Assembly: GCF_037071985.1 (NCBI RefSeq)
Contig: NZ_JAXHDF010000009.1
Coordinates: 132,756 to 196,755 of the forward strand
Reading direction: 5' to 3'
Length of the DNA stretch: 64,000 nt
Origin: Pseudogracilibacillus sp037071985
Lineage (GTDB): Bacteria > Bacillota > Bacilli > Bacillales > Amphibacillaceae
How positions within the stretch are numbered: position 1 is the first letter of the stretch; each line of letters opens with the position of its first letter. A model generated the notes under the pieces. It was given only the letters and a program-made list of their open reading frames with translations, did no database searches and had not been told where the DNA came from. Below are positions 63,150 through 64,000 of the stretch, one piece after another. A program made the position numbers and the translations under genes.

Positions 63150-63270
63150 TGGCTACCCGTGCTGTTGAACCCTTTTTTGGGCCTTCCCACGTTCGTAAAA
63201 TGAACCTTATTTTACGCCTGCCTAGTCGCCACTAATCTAGTGCAGCAAATAGCTAACCTATCATTTAAAG
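63150..63270 (-). ncRNA. Candidate structured RNA between tRNA-Ala and tRNA-Asn
   Basis: This 278-base gap in the tRNA operon holds a GC-richer segment with nested pairing on the minus strand: TAGGTTA with TAGCCAT at the ends (one bulge and one wobble), TGCTG with CAGCA inside, CACTAgatTAGTG, GTAAAATaaggttcATTTTAC, and a GGCCC..AAAAAA..GGG stem. The outer pairing suggests one closed RNA of about 115 nt. It does not look like 5S, SRP, 6S or tmRNA. A Bacillaceae-1 type RNA is one idea, unconfirmed. Confidence 0.35.
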
Positions 63271-63381
63271 ATCTATAATCAATATAACGTATTCTATTTA
63301 AATTCGCAACAAAAGCCAACTTACAAAATTAATATAAAAAAATAAACATCCACGAGCTTAAAACTCATAGACATTTATTGA

Positions 63382-63454
63382 TGGAGCCTAGCGGGATCGA
63401 ACCGCTGACCTCCTGCGTGCAAGGCAGGCGCTCTCCCAGCTGAGCTAAGGCCCC
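63382..63454 (-). tRNA. tRNA-Ala (anticodon TGC)
   Basis: Acceptor GGGGCCT/AGGCTCC (one G-T pair), anticodon loop CTTGCAC on CCTGC/GCAGG. CCA not encoded. Confidence 0.97.
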
Positions 63455-63473
63455 GAAATATGTAAATGTTAGA

Positions 63474-63550
<77 letters not shown>

Positions 63551-63624
63551 ATCTAAAATAGTACTCATAATTCTATCAAAATTTCAGTTAAAATAATAAT
63601 AATCACTTTGTGACAACATTCACT

Positions 63625-63653
63625 ATAATATCATTGCTTTCTCTATGTGTCAA
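63625..63653 (-). promoter_or_regulatory. SigA-type promoter of the Ile-Ala-Asn-Thr tRNA operon
   Basis: TTGACA and TATTAT on the minus strand, 17-base spacer, about 75 bases before tRNA-Ile. Confidence 0.85.
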
Positions 63654-64000
63654 CAAAAAACATTCTTTTTTTAATTTAAATAAAACCTACCAAAAACAGC
63701 CAGCAGATAAACAAAGTCAAGCTATTGCCTCTTTTCTCGTGCAAAACCCAGGAGGTAAGTAGCAACTGGTGTGTGTTAGAGGATAAAGGGATATATTAGC
63801 GAAAAATATGTTCATCGAGTGGAAAAGGTTTTCCAGATACTTCTCTCCCACCATACATTTTTCTTAGTCTAATTTACAGTGTTTGAAAAATGAATAAATA
63901 CAATTCGTTTTTCATTGTGTATTCAAATAAAAAATGCCTTTTAAAAAGACATTTAGGTTTTTAAACTAATTAAATTTAACATAATTTTAAAGATCGTATT
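63654..64000. other. Gene-free right edge of the window
   Basis: No credible ORF or 16S rRNA end. A terminator-like hairpin AAATG.CTTTT/AAAAG.CATTT lies at 63932-63954. The stretch probably separates the tRNA operon from a gene outside the window. Confidence 0.4.

Noticed and set aside
63551..64000. 16S rRNA 3' end next to tRNA-Ile
   Set aside because: The anti-Shine-Dalgarno end (GGATCACCTCCTTTCT in either orientation) is absent.

Overview
The window looks like a chromosome segment of a low-GC, spore-forming Bacillaceae bacterium of the Oceanobacillus/Virgibacillus/Ornithinibacillus kind. The support is: GGAGG-type ribosome sites, sporulation genes (CotW/CotX-like coat proteins, a LysM-GH18 SleL/YaaH-like enzyme, a Spo0E-like protein), the cdaA-cdaR-glmM operon, and the intergenic repeats that I remember from halotolerant Bacillaceae. 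A complete mevalonate operon is present. The genus is an inference only.

Positions 1-31 kb are ordinary core genome, mostly on the minus strand. In order: glycerol/dihydroxyacetone use (glpF-glpK-dhaK-dhaL, cut by the window edge); a 590-bp non-coding repeat element; fdhD facing a molybdenum-cofactor operon (moeA-mobB-mobA-moaA); a hemerythrin-like protein; a three-gene OpuC-type osmolyte ABC transporter; a DUF3891 gene; a block of 20-bp phased repeats; plsC; a spore LysM-GH18 protein; a CDGSH protein; a polysaccharide deacetylase; cdaA-cdaR-glmM (c-di-AMP synthesis and peptidoglycan precursor supply); arginase; the mevalonate operon mvaA-mvaK1-mvaD-mvaK2; four tRNAs; fabI; a NagZ-like GH3 enzyme; niaR; and two coat genes.

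Positions 31-44 kb hold a TetR-controlled operon with two different ABC exporters and a dehydrogenase. Its 23-bp operator is a perfect inverted repeat. Two methyltransferases follow, one with a terminator-like hairpin in its leader, and then a MarR-controlled oxidoreductase/SDR group with a perfect 18-bp palindrome upstream.

Positions 44-48.6 kb are a decayed accessory island: an intact AadA/ANT(9)-like nucleotidyltransferase, a broken aminoglycoside phosphotransferase, a Nudix fragment, small membrane proteins, a frameshifted gene and a DinB-like protein. About 48.6-61.1 kb is a siphovirus-type prophage remnant transcribed leftwards. It keeps packaging genes (frameshifted small terminase, intact large terminase, portal with an amber stop), a tail-spike C-terminus and small early genes, but I see no capsid, tape-measure, lysis, repressor or replication genes. 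It also carries a Spo0E-like gene. To its right lie a frameshifted PH-domain/zinc gene, a frameshifted yidD, a probable group II intron remnant and an N-terminally truncated tyrosine recombinase. Four tRNAs (Thr, Asn, Ala, Ile) with a strong promoter close the window.

Disrupted frames are confined to about 45-62 kb, while every core gene reads cleanly. This argues for real decay rather than poor sequence.
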